Shown: one piece after another, positions 1 through 13,092 of the stretch | Numbering within the stretch: position 1 is the first letter of the stretch | How the letters are laid out: the number at the start of each line of letters is the position of its first letter | NCBI GenBank assembly: GCA_038501625.1 | Contig: JAZAYU010000227.1 | Coordinates: 124,001-188,000 of the forward strand | Source of the DNA: Corbicula japonica | Lineage: Eukaryota; Mollusca; Bivalvia; Venerida; Cyrenidae | Direction of reading: 5' to 3' | DNA: 64,000 nucleotides | Program-made: the position numbers and the translations under genes | The notes under the pieces: generated by a model | Seen by the model: only the letters and a program-made list of their open reading frames with translations | What the model was told of the DNA's origin: nothing | Databases searched by the model: none

Positions 1-3000
1 CGGGCTAAACTTAAACACTTCATTGAATCAACATGAAAACGTTATGAAACATTTCCCAGCAGTGTGAAGTGAGCGGGCTAACAGTGTAGCGGGCTAGCAG
101 AGTGAACTGGGCGGGCTGGCGGGCCAGCGGGCTAAACTTAAACACTTCATTGAATCAACATGGAAACGTTATGAAACATTTCCCAGCAGTGTGAAGTGGG
201 CGGGCTAACAGTGCAGCGGGCTAGCAGAGTGAACTGGGCGGGCTGGCGGGCCAGCGGGCTAAACTTAAACACTTCATTAAATCAACATGAAAACGTTATG
301 AAACATTTCCCAGCAGTGTGAAGTGAGCGGGCTAACAGTGTAGCGGGCTAGCAGAGTGAACTGGGCGGGCTGGCGGGCCAGCGGGCTAAACTTAAACACT
401 TCATTGAATCAACATGGAAACGTTATGAAACATTTCCCAGCAGTGTGAAGTGGGCGGGCTAACAGTGCAGCGGGCTAGCAGAGTGAACTGGGCGGGCTGG
501 CGGGCCAGCGGGCTAAACTTAAACACTTCATTAAATCAACATGAAAACGTTATGAAACATTTCCCAGCAATGTGAAGTGGGCGGGCTAACAGTGTAGCGG
601 GCTAGCGGAGTGAACTGGGCGGGCTGGCGGACCAGCGGGCTAAACTTAAACACTTCATTGAATCAACATGAAAACGTTATGAAACATTTCCCAGCAGTGT
701 GAAGTGGGCGGGCTAACAGTGTAGCGGGCTAGCAGAGTGAACTGGGCGGGCTGGCGGGCCAGCGGGCTAAACCTAAACACTTCATTAAATCAACATGAAA
801 ACGTTATGAAACATTTCCCAGCAGTGTGAAGTGGGCGGGCTAACAGTGTAGCGGGCTAGCGGAGTGAACTGGGCGGGCTGGCGGACCAGCGGGCTAAACT
901 TAAACACTTCATTGAATCAACATGAAAACGTTATGAAACATTTCCCAGCAGTGTGAAGTGAGCGGGCTAACAGTGTAGCGGGCTAGCAGAGTGAACTGGG
1001 CGGGCTGGCGGGCCAGCGGGCTAAACTTAAACACTTCATTGAATCAACATGGAAACGTTATGAAACATTTCCCAGCAGTGTGAAGTGGGCGGGCTAACAG
1101 TGCAGCGGGCTAGCAGAGTGAACTGGGCGGGCTGGCGGGCCAGCGGGCTAAACTTAAACACTTCATTAAATCAACATGAAAACGTTATGAAACATTTCCC
1201 AGCAGTGTGAAGTGAGCGGGCTAACAGTGTAGCGGGCTAGCAGAGTGAACTGGGCGGGCTGGCGGGCCAGCGGGCTAAACTTAAACACTTCATTGAATCA
1301 ACATGGAAACGTTATGAAACATTTCCCAGCAGTGTGAAGTGGGCGGGCTAACAGTGCAGCGGGCTAGCAGAGTGAACTGGGCGGGCTGGCGGGCCAGCGG
1401 GCTAAACTTAAACACTTCATTAAATCAACATGAAAACGTTATGAAACATTTCCCAGCAATGTGAAGTGGGCGGGCTAACAGTGTAGCGGGCTAGCGGAGT
1501 GAACTGGGCGGGCTGGCGGACCAGCGGGCTAAACTTAAACACTTCATTGAATCAACATGAAAACGTTATGAAACATTTCCCAGCAGTGTGAAGTGGGCGG
1601 GCTAACAGTGTAGCGGGCTAGCAGAGTGAACTGGGCGGGCTGGCGGGCCAGCGGGCTAAACCTAAACACTTCATTAAATCAACATGAAAACGTTATGAAA
1701 CATTTCCCAGCAGTGTGAAGTGGGCGGGCTAACAGTGTAGCGGGCTAGCGGAGTGAACTGGGCGGGCTGGCGGACCAGCGGGCTAAACTTAAACACTTCA
1801 TTGAATCAACATGAAAACGTTATGAAACATTTCCCAGCAGTGTGAAGTGGGCGGGCTAACAGTGTAGCGGGCTAGCAGAGTGAACTGGGCGGGCTGGCGG
1901 GCCAGCGGGCTAAACTTAAACACTTCATTAAATCAACATGAAAACGTTATGAAACATTTCCCAGCAGTGTGAAGTGGGCGGGCTAACAGTGTAGCGGGCT
2001 AGCGGAGTGAACTGGGCGGGCTGGCGGACCAGCGGGCTAAACTTAAACACTTCATTGAATCAACATGAAAACGTTATGAAACATTTCCCAGCAGTGTGAA
2101 GTGAGCGGGCTAACAGTGTAGCGGGCTAGCAGAGTGAACTGGGCGGGCTGGCGGGCCAGCGGGCTAAACTTAAACACTTCATTGAATCAACATGGAAACG
2201 TTATGAAACATTTCCCAGCAGTGTGAAGTGGGCGGGCTAACAGTGCAGCGGGCTAGCAGAGTGAACTGGGCGGGCTGGCGGGCCAGCGGGCTAAACTTAA
2301 ACACTTCATTAAATCAACATGAAAACGTTATGAAACATTTCCCAGCAGTGTGAAGTGAGCGGGCTAACAGTGTAGCGGGCTAGCAGAGTGAACTGGGCGG
2401 GCTGGCGGGCCAGCGGGCTAAACTTAAACACTTCATTGAATCAACATGGAAACGTTATGAAACATTTCCCAGCAGTGTGAAGTGGGCGGGCTAACAGTGC
2501 AGCGGGCTAGCAGAGTGAACTGGGCGGGCTGGCGGGCCAGCGGGCTAAACTTAAACACTTCATTAAATCAACATGAAAACGTTATGAAACATTTCCCAGC
2601 AATGTGAAGTGGGCGGGCTAACAGTGTAGCGGGCTAGCGGAGTGAACTGGGCGGGCTGGCGGACCAGCGGGCTAAACTTAAACACTTCATTGAATCAACA
2701 TGAAAACGTTATGAAACATTTCCCAGCAGTGTGAAGTGGGCGGGCTAACAGTGTAGCGGGCTAGCAGAGTGAACTGGGCGGGCTGGCGGGCCAGCGGGCT
2801 AAACCTAAACACTTCATTAAATCAACATGAAAACGTTATGAAACATTTCCCAGCAGTGTGAAGTGGGCGGGCTAACAGTGTAGCGGGCTAGCGGAGTGAA
2901 CTGGGCGGGCTGGCGGACCAGCGGGCTAAACTTAAACACTTCATTGAATCAACATGAAAACGTTATGAAACATTTCCCAGCAGTGTGAAGTGAGCGGGCT

Positions 3001-6000
3001 AACAGTGTAGCGGGCTAGCAGAGTGAACTGGGCGGGCTGGCGGGCCAGCGGGCTAAACTTAAACACTTCATTGAATCAACATGGAAACGTTATGAAACAT
3101 TTCCCAGCAGTGTGAAGTGGGCGGGCTAACAGTGCAGCGGGCTAGCAGAGTGAACTGGGCGGGCTGGCGGGCCAGCGGGCTAAACTTAAACACTTCATTA
3201 AATCAACATGAAAACGTTATGAAACATTTCCCAGCAGTGTGAAGTGAGCGGGCTAACAGTGTAGCGGGCTAGCAGAGTGAACTGGGCGGGCTGGCGGGCC
3301 AGCGGGCTAAACTTAAACACTTCATTGAATCAACATGGAAACGTTATGAAACATTTCCCAGCAGTGTGAAGTGGGCGGGCTAACAGTGCAGCGGGCTAGC
3401 AGAGTGAACTGGGCGGGCTGGCGGGCCAGCGGGCTAAACTTAAACACTTCATTAAATCAACATGAAAACGTTATGAAACATTTCCCAGCAATGTGAAGTG
3501 GGCGGGCTAACAGTGTAGCGGGCTAGCGGAGTGAACTGGGCGGGCTGGCGGACCAGCGGGCTAAACTTAAACACTTCATTGAATCAACATGAAAACGTTA
3601 TGAAACATTTCCCAGCAGTGTGAAGTGGGCGGGCTAACAGTGTAGCGGGCTAGCAGAGTGAACTGGGCGGGCTGGCGGGCCAGCGGGCTAAACCTAAACA
3701 CTTCATTAAATCAACATGAAAACGTTATGAAACATTTCCCAGCAGTGTGAAGTGGGCGGGCTAACAGTGTAGCGGGCTAGCGGAGTGAACTGGGCGGGCT
3801 GGCGGACCAGCGGGCTAAACTTAAACACTTCATTGAATCAACATGAAAACGTTATGAAACATTTCCCAGCAGTGTGAAGTGAGCGGGCTAACAGTGTAGC
3901 GGGCTAGCAGAGTGAACTGGGCGGGCTGGCGGGCCAGCGGGCTAAACTTAAACACTTCATTGAATCAACATGGAAACGTTATGAAACATTTCCCAGCAGT
4001 GTGAAGTGGGCGGGCTAACAGTGCAGCGGGCTAGCAGAGTGAACTGGGCGGGCTGGCGGGCCAGCGGGCTAAACTTAAACACTTCATTAAATCAACATGA
4101 AAACGTTATGAAACATTTCCCAGCAGTGTGAAGTGAGCGGGCTAACAGTGTAGCGGGCTAGCAGAGTGAACTGGGCGGGCTGGCGGGCCAGCGGGCTAAA
4201 CTTAAACACTTCATTGAATCAACATGGAAACGTTATGAAACATTTCCCAGCAGTGTGAAGTGGGCGGGCTAACAGTGCAGCGGGCTAGCAGAGTGAACTG
4301 GGCGGGCTGGCGGGCCAGCGGGCTAAACTTAAACACTTCATTAAATCAACATGAAAACGTTATGAAACATTTCCCAGCAATGTGAAGTGGGCGGGCTAAC
4401 AGTGTAGCGGGCTAGCGGAGTGAACTGGGCGGGCTGGCGGACCAGCGGGCTAAACTTAAACACTTCATTGAATCAACATGAAAACGTTATGAAACATTTC
4501 CCAGCAGTGTGAAGTGGGCGGGCTAACAGTGTAGCGGGCTAGCAGAGTGAACTGGGCGGGCTGGCGGGCCAGCGGGCTAAACCTAAACACTTCATTAAAT
4601 CAACATGAAAACGTTATGAAACATTTCCCAGCAGTGTGAAGTGGGCGGGCTAACAGTGTAGCGGGCTAGCGGAGTGAACTGGGCGGGCTGGCGGACCAGC
4701 GGGCTAAACTTAAACACTTCATTGAATCAACATGAAAACGTTATGAAACATTTCCCAGCAGTGTGAAGTGGGCGGGCTAACAGTGCAGCGGGCTAGCAGA
4801 GTGAACTGGGCGGGCTGGCGGGCCAGCGGGCTAAACTTAAACACTTCATTAAATCAACATGAAAACGTTATGAAACATTTCCCAGCAGTGTGAAGTGGGC
4901 GGGCTAACAGTGTAGCGGGCTAGCGGAGTGAACTGGGCGGGCTGGCGGACCAGCGGGCTAAACTTAAACACTTCATTGAATCAACATGAAAACGTTATGA
5001 AACATTTCCCAGCAGTGTGAAGTGAGCGGGCTAACAGTGTAGCGGGCTAGCAGAGTGAACTGGGCGGGCTGGCGGGCCAGCGGGCTAAACTTAAACACTT
5101 CATTGAATCAACATGGAAACGTTATGAAACATTTCCCAGCAGTGTGAAGTGGGCGGGCTAACAGTGCAGCGGGCTAGCAGAGTGAACTGGGCGGGCTGGC
5201 GGGCCAGCGGGCTAAACTTAAACACTTCATTAAATCAACATGAAAACGTTATGAAACATTTCCCAGCAGTGTGAAGTGAGCGGGCTAACAGTGTAGCGGG
5301 CTAGCAGAGTGAACTGGGCGGGCTGGCGGGCCAGCGGGCTAAACTTAAACACTTCATTGAATCAACATGGAAACGTTATGAAACATTTCCCAGCAGTGTG
5401 AAGTGGGCGGGCTAACAGTGCAGCGGGCTAGCAGAGTGAACTGGGCGGGCTGGCGGGCCAGCGGGCTAAACTTAAACACTTCATTAAATCAACATGAAAA
5501 CGTTATGAAACATTTCCCAGCAATGTGAAGTGGGCGGGCTAACAGTGTAGCGGGCTAGCGGAGTGAACTGGGCGGGCTGGCGGACCAGCGGGCTAAACTT
5601 AAACACTTCATTGAATCAACATGAAAACGTTATGAAACATTTCCCAGCAGTGTGAAGTGGGCGGGCTAACAGTGTAGCGGGCTAGCAGAGTGAACTGGGC
5701 GGGCTGGCGGGCCAGCGGGCTAAACCTAAACACTTCATTAAATCAACATGAAAACGTTATGAAACATTTCCCAGCAGTGTGAAGTGGGCGGGCTAACAGT
5801 GTAGCGGGCTAGCGGAGTGAACTGGGCGGGCTGGCGGACCAGCGGGCTAAACTTAAACACTTCATTGAATCAACATGAAAACGTTATGAAACATTTCCCA
5901 GCAGTGTGAAGTGAGCGGGCTAACAGTGTAGCGGGCTAGCAGAGTGAACTGGGCGGGCTGGCGGGCCAGCGGGCTAAACTTAAACACTTCATTGAATCAA

Positions 6001-9000
6001 CATGGAAACGTTATGAAACATTTCCCAGCAGTGTGAAGTGGGCGGGCTAACAGTGCAGCGGGCTAGCAGAGTGAACTGGGCGGGCTGGCGGGCCAGCGGG
6101 CTAAACTTAAACACTTCATTAAATCAACATGAAAACGTTATGAAACATTTCCCAGCAGTGTGAAGTGAGCGGGCTAACAGTGTAGCGGGCTAGCAGAGTG
6201 AACTGGGCGGGCTGGCGGGCCAGCGGGCTAAACTTAAACACTTCATTGAATCAACATGGAAACGTTATGAAACATTTCCCAGCAGTGTGAAGTGGGCGGG
6301 CTAACAGTGCAGCGGGCTAGCAGAGTGAACTGGGCGGGCTGGCGGGCCAGCGGGCTAAACTTAAACACTTCATTAAATCAACATGAAAACGTTATGAAAC
6401 ATTTCCCAGCAATGTGAAGTGGGCGGGCTAACAGTGTAGCGGGCTAGCGGAGTGAACTGGGCGGGCTGGCGGACCAGCGGGCTAAACTTAAACACTTCAT
6501 TGAATCAACATGAAAACGTTATGAAACATTTCCCAGCAGTGTGAAGTGGGCGGGCTAACAGTGTAGCGGGCTAGCAGAGTGAACTGGGCGGGCTGGCGGG
6601 CCAGCGGGCTAAACCTAAACACTTCATTAAATCAACATGAAAACGTTATGAAACATTTCCCAGCAGTGTGAAGTGGGCGGGCTAACAGTGTAGCGGGCTA
6701 GCGGAGTGAACTGGGCGGGCTGGCGGACCAGCGGGCTAAACTTAAACACTTCATTGAATCAACATGAAAACGTTATGAAACATTTCCCAGCAGTGTGAAG
6801 TGAGCGGGCTAACAGTGTAGCGGGCTAGCAGAGTGAACTGGGCGGGCTGGCGGGCCAGCGGGCTAAACTTAAACACTTCATTGAATCAACATGGAAACGT
6901 TATGAAACATTTCCCAGCAGTGTGAAGTGGGCGGGCTAACAGTGCAGCGGGCTAGCAGAGTGAACTGGGCGGGCTGGCGGGCCAGCGGGCTAAACTTAAA
7001 CACTTCATTAAATCAACATGAAAACGTTATGAAACATTTCCCAGCAGTGTGAAGTGGGCGGGCTAACAGTGTAGCGGGCTAGCAGAGTGAACTGGGCGGG
7101 CTGGCGGGCCAGCGGGCTAAACTTAAACACTTCATTGAATCAACATGAAAACGTTATGAAACATTTCCCAGCAGTGTGAAGTGGGCGGGCTAACAGTGTA
7201 GCGGGCTAGCAGAGTGAACTGGGCGGGCTGGCGGGCCAGCGGGCTAAACTTAAACACTTCATTAAATCAACATGAAAACGTTATGAAACATTTCCCAGCA
7301 GTGTGAAGTGGGCGGGCTAACAGTGTAGCGGGCTAGCGGAGTGAACTGGGCGGGCTGGCGGACCAGCGGGCTAAACTTAAACACTTCATTGAATCAACAT
7401 GAAAACGTTATGAAACATTTCCCAGCAGTGTGAAGTGGGCGGGCTAACAGTGTAGCGGGCTAGCAGAGTGAACTGGGCGGGCTGGCGGGCCAGCGGGCTA
7501 AACTTAAACACTTCATTGAATCAACATGAAAACGTTATGAAACATTTCCCAGCAGTGTGAAGTGGGCGGGCTAACAGTGTAGCGGGCTAGCAGAGTGAAC
7601 TGGGCGGGCTGGCGGGCCAGCGGGCTAAACTTAAACACTTCATTGAATCAACATGAAAACGTTATGAAACATTTCCCAGCAGTGTGAAGTGGGCGGGCTA
7701 ACAGTGCAGCGGGCTAGCAGAGTGAACTGGGCGGGCTGGCGGGCCAGCGGGCTAAACTTAAACACTTCATTAAATCAACATGAAAACGTTATGAAACATT
7801 TCCCAGCAGTGTGAAGTGAGCGGGCTAACAGTGTAGCGGGCTAGCAGAGTGAACTGGGCGGGCTGGCGGGCCAGCGGGCTAAACTTAAACACTTCATTGA
7901 ATCAACATGGAAACGTTATGAAACATTTCCCAGCAGTGTGAAGTGGGCGGGCTAACAGTGCAGCGGGCTAGCAGAGTGAACTGGGCGGGCTGGCGGGCCA
8001 GCGGGCTAAACTTAAACACTTCATTAAATCAACATGAAAACGTTATGAAACATTTCCCAGCAATGTGAAGTGGGCGGGCTAACAGTGTAGCGGGCTAGCG
8101 GAGTGAACTGGGCGGGCTGGCGGACCAGCGGGCTAAACTTAAACACTTCATTGAATCAACATGAAAACGTTATGAAACATTTCCCAGCAGTGTGAAGTGG
8201 GCGGGCTAACAGTGTAGCGGGCTAGCAGAGTGAACTGGGCGGGCTGGCGGGCCAGCGGGCTAAACCTAAACACTTCATTAAATCAACATGAAAACGTTAT
8301 GAAACATTTCCCAGCAGTGTGAAGTGGGCGGGCTAACAGTGTAGCGGGCTAGCGGAGTGAACTGGGCGGGCTGGCGGACCAGCGGGCTAAACTTAAACAC
8401 TTCATTGAATCAACATGAAAACGTTATGAAACATTTCCCAGCAGTGTGAAGTGAGCGGGCTAACAGTGTAGCGGGCTAGCAGAGTGAACTGGGCGGGCTG
8501 GCGGGCCAGCGGGCTAAACTTAAACACTTCATTGAATCAACATGGAAACGTTATGAAACATTTCCCAGCAGTGTGAAGTGGGCGGGCTAACAGTGCAGCG
8601 GGCTAGCAGAGTGAACTGGGCGGGCTGGCGGGCCAGCGGGCTAAACTTAAACACTTCATTAAATCAACATGAAAACGTTATGAAACATTTCCCAGCAGTG
8701 TGAAGTGAGCGGGCTAACAGTGTAGCGGGCTAGCAGAGTGAACTGGGCGGGCTGGCGGGCCAGCGGGCTAAACTTAAACACTTCATTGAATCAACATGGA
8801 AACGTTATGAAACATTTCCCAGCAGTGTGAAGTGGGCGGGCTAACAGTGCAGCGGGCTAGCAGAGTGAACTGGGCGGGCTGGCGGGCCAGCGGGCTAAAC
8901 TTAAACACTTCATTAAATCAACATGAAAACGTTATGAAACATTTCCCAGCAATGTGAAGTGGGCGGGCTAACAGTGTAGCGGGCTAGCGGAGTGAACTGG

Positions 9001-9271
9001 GCGGGCTGGCGGACCAGCGGGCTAAACTTAAACACTTCATTGAATCAACATGAAAACGTTATGAAACATTTCCCAGCAGTGTGAAGTGGGCGGGCTAACA
9101 GTGTAGCGGGCTAGCAGAGTGAACTGGGCGGGCTGGCGGGCCAGCGGGCTAAACCTAAACACTTCATTAAATCAACATGAAAACGTTATGAAACATTTCC
9201 CAGCAGTGTGAAGTGGGCGGGCTAACAGTGTAGCGGGCTAGCGGAGTGAACTGGGCGGGCTGGCGGGCCAG
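1..9271 (+). repeat. 127-bp satellite, homogeneous core with 7-monomer higher-order repeat
   Basis: Monomers begin with CGGGCTAAAC at 1, 128, 255 and every 127 bases to 9272, with no change of register over 73 copies. Each monomer has an A+T-rich half (AACACTTCATTGAATCAAC, then ATGAAAACGTTATGAAAC) and a G+C-rich half made of GCGGGCTA-like modules. Diagnostic variants (GAATC/AAATC, TGAAAA/TGGAAA, GTGAGC/GTGGGC, GTGTAG/GTGCAG, GCAGAG/GCGGAG, GGGCC/GGACC, AACTT/AACCT, CAGCAGTG/CAGCAATG) define six types in the order a-b-c-b-d-e-f. That 889-bp block starts at 1, 890, 2033, 2922, 3811, 4954, 5843 and 8383 (in the last copy the final monomer reads GGGCC). Extra monomer pairs occur at 1779-2032 and 4700-4953, and 6732-8382 is irregular. 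No coding capacity is seen. Such order is known from satellites homogenised by unequal exchange. Confidence 0.97.
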
Positions 9272-10575
9272 CGGGCTAAACTTTAACACTTGATTGAATC
9301 AACGTGAAAACGTTATGAAACATTTCCCAGCAGTGTGAAGTGGGCGGGCTAACAGTGTAGCGGGCTAGCGGAGTGAACTGGGCGGGCTGGCGGGCCAGCG
9401 GGCTAAACTTTAACACTTGATTGAATCAACATGAATACGTTATGAAACATTTCCCAGCAGTGTGAAGTGGGCGGGCTAACAGTGTAGCGGGCTAGCGGAG
9501 TGAACTAGGCGGGCTGGCGGGCCAGCGGGCTAAACTTTAACACTTCATTGAATCAACATGAAAACGTTATTAAACATTTCCCAGCAGTGTGAAGTGGGCG
9601 GGCTAACAGTGTAGCGGGCTAGCGGAGTGAACTGGGCGGGCTGGCGGGCCAGCGTGCTAAACTGTAACACTTCATGGAATCAACATGAAAACGTTATGAA
9701 ACATTTCCCAGCAGTGTGAAGTGGGCGGGCTAACAGTGTAGCGGGCTAGCAGTGTGAACTGGGCGGGCCAGCGGGCTAAACTTTAACACATCATTCAATC
9801 AAAATGAAAACGTTATGAAACATTTCCTAGCAGTGTGAAGTGGGCGGGCTAACAGTGCAACTGGCTAGCAGTGTGAACTTGGCGGGCTTGCGGGCCAGCG
9901 GGCTAAATTTTAACACTTTATAAAATCAACATGAAAACGTTATGAAACATTTCATAGGAGTGTGACGTGGGCGGGCTAACAGTGTAGCGAGCTAGCAGTG
10001 TGAATCGGCGGGCTGGCGGGCTAGCGGGCTAAACTTTAAAACTTCATTGAATCAACATGAAAACGTTATGCAACATTTGCTAGCAGTGTGAAGTGGGCGG
10101 GCTAACAATGTAGCGGGCTAGCGGTGTGAACTGGGCGGGCTGGCGGGCTAAACTTTAACACTTCATTGAATCAACATGAAAACGTTATGAAACATTCCTA
10201 GCAGTGTGAAGTGGGCGGGCTAACAATGTAGCGGGCTAGCAGTGTGAACTGGGCGGGCTGGCGGGCCAGCGGGCTAAACTTTAATACTTCATTGAACTTT
10301 AATACTTAATTGAATCAACATGAAAACATTATGAATCATTTCCTAGCAGTGTGAAGTGGGCGGGCTAACAGTGTAGCGGGCTAGCAGTGTGAACTGAGCG
10401 GGCTGGCGGGCCAGCGGGGTAAACTTTAACACTTCATTTAATTAACATGAAAACGTTATGAAACATTTCCTAGCAGTGTGAATTGGGCGGGCTAACAGTG
10501 TAGCGGGCTAGCGGTGCGAACTGGGCGGGCTGGCGGGCCAGCGGGCTAAACTTTAACACTTCATTGAATCAACAT
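9272..10575 (+). repeat. Decayed edge of the 127-bp satellite
   Basis: From 9272 the monomers change from CTTAAACACTTCATT to CTTTAACACTTGATT-like forms and accumulate substitutions and small indels. GGCGGGCT modules are lost near 9770 and 10140, and a short internal duplication (ATACTTCATTGAACTTTA) lies near 10290. Divergence grows toward 10575, where the last monomer stops in TCATTGAATCAACAT. Increasing divergence toward an array edge is the usual pattern, because edge copies are not homogenised. This edge faces the inner 13.6-kb interval. Confidence 0.93.
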
Positions 10576-11150
10576 AACACAATAACACAATAACAAAAAG
10601 TGCTATTAACACCCTGCGGTCATTTGCAGTCGTTAATCCCCTGCCCCGCGCAGCAAATTGATGCCTGTCATCATCGAAGCCTTAACTTGAGGCGACACAA
10701 AAATGTTTGGAGCGACAATACTAAAATATAACGGTAGCTAGTCGAAATATTGGGGCGGCGGCAGCCGCCCCTGCCACCCCATTGACTACGCCTTTGAGAC
10801 ACCGCAAGACACCCTAGCTCCTGAGTTCACCTCCCAGACCTGACATAAAACCGCTGATTACTCGTTATTAAAGAAAGTGTAAAAATAAGAGAGAGGTTTT
10901 CAACTAGCCAAGTCGCAGCTGTTGGACTTTAGTTACTATTCGGAACATTACAGTAGTGTTTCCACCCCTTCATTGCTGAAAAGGTACCAGAGAAACCAGT
11001 CCATAGTTCAACTATCTTGCGTTCTGTTTTCAACTTCAGTGACCTTAGTAAATGATCGAACTCGCCCAATATATCACTAAACCGCGCTCACTTTAACCAT
11101 TAAGCTAAATAAACCATTTGGTTGATCAACACTAAACGGCTTTCAGATGT
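10576..11150. other. Non-repetitive spacer next to the satellite
   Basis: No ORF of note is present. It opens with an AATAACAC-type simple run. At 10752-10771 there is a G+C-rich dyad (GGGGCGGC, four bases, GCCGCCCC). The remainder is unremarkable; I see no gene or known element. Confidence 0.6.
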
Positions 11151-11272
11151 GTGAAGTTAGCGGCCTAGCGGCCTGGCGGCGTGAAGTTAGCGGCCTAGCG
11201 GCCTGGCTGCGTGAAGTTAGCGGCCTAGCGGCCTGGCGGCGTGAAGTAAGCGGCCTAGCGGCGTGAAGATGG
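11151..11272 (+). repeat. 30-bp G+C-rich minisatellite
   Basis: GTGAAGTTAG recurs at 11151, 11181, 11211 and, as GTGAAGTAAG, at 11241, followed by a shortened unit at 11263. Each 30-bp unit reads GTGAAGTTAGCGGCCTAGCG followed by GCCTGGCGGC. The GTGAAGT plus GCGGxCTAGC combination is also the core of the 127-bp monomer, so the two arrays may share a source. No coding role is seen. Confidence 0.9.
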
Positions 11273-11282
11273 CTGCCTTTAT

Positions 11283-12030
11283 CACAATTTAGCCTGATTT
11301 TATAAGCGGATTGAAATCTATTTTACAGCATATAATGCAGGGCTGTATAAGCAAGTTATCAACATGATTTATCTTTTATTTTTTAAAATAAATTATTTTA
11401 CAAAGTTCTAGCTTATCTGCAAAGACGACTCGGGGTCTCTTTGTACATTTACTCTCATGTACTCTTTGTAAATGTTCATTTCAGGGATGATTAAGTAAAA
11501 TATCAACAAGAACTAGCTTTGATTTTTTTTTTTAAGTTTTCGAAGCTTGGCGGCCTAGCGGCCTGGCAGCCTAGCGGCCTGGCGGCCTAAACTTAATATT
11601 TATCATAATTTATGTTTATCTTTAAAACGGCTTGAATTCGATATTTTATAGCATGCAATGTACATTTCAGGGATGAATAAGCAAAATATCAACAAGAACT
11701 AGCTTTGTTTTTTTTTAAGTTTTCAAAGCCTGGCGGCCTAGCGGCCTAAACTTAATATTTATCATAATTTATGTTTATCTTAAAACGTCTTGAAATTGAT
11801 TTATTTTAGCATGTAATGTACATTTCAGGGGTGAATAAGCAAAATATCAACAAGAACTAGCTTTGATTTTTTTAAAGTTTTCGAAGCCTGGCGGCCTAGC
11901 GGCCTAAACTTATTTTTATTATAATTTATGTTTATCTTAAAAACGGCTTGAATTCGATTTTTACAGCATGCAATGTACATTTCAGGGGTGAATAAGCAAA
12001 ATATCAACAAGAACTAGCTTTTATTTTTTT
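11283..12030 (+). repeat. Tandem repeat of about 158-186 bp with GCGGCCTA modules
   Basis: The marker AACTAGCTTT sits at 11511, 11697, 11855 and 12012, spacings of 186, 158 and 157 bases. Each unit contains GGCGGCCTAGCGGCCTAAAC, an A+T-rich stretch with ATCATAATTTATGTTTATC, a CGGCTTGAATTCGA-like segment, and CATTTCAGGG followed by AATATCAACAAG. A more diverged first unit covers roughly 11283-11400. The extra G+C module in the second interval accounts for its longer spacing. Short open frames here are repeat shadows. Confidence 0.88.
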
Positions 12031-12479
12031 CGTTTACACTTGGTACAGATTTAAATTTTCAAAAATTAACGCTGCAATCTCGGTAATAGGTTTCATCTGC
12101 CGCGGTCATGTTCTAATTGAATTCTGCTCAGAACACTGTCAGCCAAAGCATACTTTGTTAGGTAGGGAGTGGAGACAAATGTCACAAATGACGAAAACTG
12201 GCTATAATTTCAAAATGAATTACAAAAAAATTAATTTCAAACAGCGATTCCAGAGTTTTGATGCAGAAGGTATTTCCTTTTTGTATGTGTCTGTGCTACA
12301 TAATATATATAATACTATTTCAAGTTTTTTGAATTCAGTCTCGGGACAAAAAAATTCTAACGTTTATTTGGCTGGCAGTGAAAATTGAAAAGATGCAGCA
12401 CATATATTTTGCTCTAGAAACCGGAAGCAGACATAAATTGAGATATTTTTTCTCGAATTTCTTAAGCTGGTTTTTCATG
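12031..12479. other. Unassigned A+T-rich spacer
   Basis: No recognisable gene or repeat is visible. A 77-codon frame on the plus strand (12155-12388) lacks an ATG start and any motif, and is treated as chance. Confidence 0.5.
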
Positions 12480-12710
12480 TAACCCTTTCCTTGATGTATA
12501 CGCATTTTTACGCATGTGCGACCAGTGTAGATCCAGATCAGCCGGCACATCCTGATAGGATCTGCACTTGTCGCATTTTGTCAGAAATAACCTTATGCAT
12601 CAAAAAGCGAACAGTTTAGATCCTGATCAGATGGCACGGATGTTCCGGCTGATCTGGATCTAAACTGTTCGCCCTAGCAATAAAGGTGTATCTATACAGG
12701 AAAGGGTTAA
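12480..12710. mobile_element. Short inverted-repeat element (MITE-like)
   Basis: The left end reads TAACCCTTTCCTTGATGTAT and the right end is the inverse form, CAGGAAAGGGTTAA. Further in, GTGTAGATCCAGATCAGCCG pairs with GGCTGATCTGGATCTAAAC, giving a long imperfect foldback of about 230 bp with no coding capacity. This layout is typical of non-autonomous DNA elements. A relative with the same AACCCTTT ends and GATCCAGATCAGCC arms lies at 36124-36379. The flanking duplication is not clear. Confidence 0.8.
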
Positions 12711-13092
12711 GTTTTTGTCAACAACACAATCACTGTATATAAACCGATTGTATCATCTACCGGATATAGCGAGATGATTGTCACAAAACATTATAGACAG
12801 TTCAAAAGTGAGTGGAGTTTTTATCTTTTGTAATTAGAAATCAAATCGACATATATATGTTTCACGGGCGATTGTTGTAGTCCTTGTTATGAACGATATT
12901 GTTTCCCATTGTATACGATACACTTTTGAAAAAATAGCTCAAGTCACTCACACAAAGTACCGTTTGCACTGCGTACTGTTCTAAATTCAGAGTAAATGTT
13001 TATATTGTAACATTTAGACGTATTTTCTTGCTAACGCAGATGTAACATATAAGTTTTTTTCTTACAATAATCATATTGCTGTGTCTCATCAA
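12711..13092. other. Unassigned A+T-rich spacer
   Basis: No ORF, RNA gene or repeat is recognised between the two mobile elements. Confidence 0.5.

Noticed and set aside
1..9271. CENP-B-box-like site in the satellite as a sign of a centromere
   Set aside because: No TTCGnnnnAnnCGGG arrangement is present in the monomer consensus on either strand, and the monomer contains no TTCG. Centromere function cannot be judged from this.
1..10575. Regularly spaced repeats that might suggest a CRISPR array
   Set aside because: The whole 127-bp unit repeats, with no unique spacers of constant length, no leader and no cas genes, and the setting is eukaryotic. It is satellite DNA.
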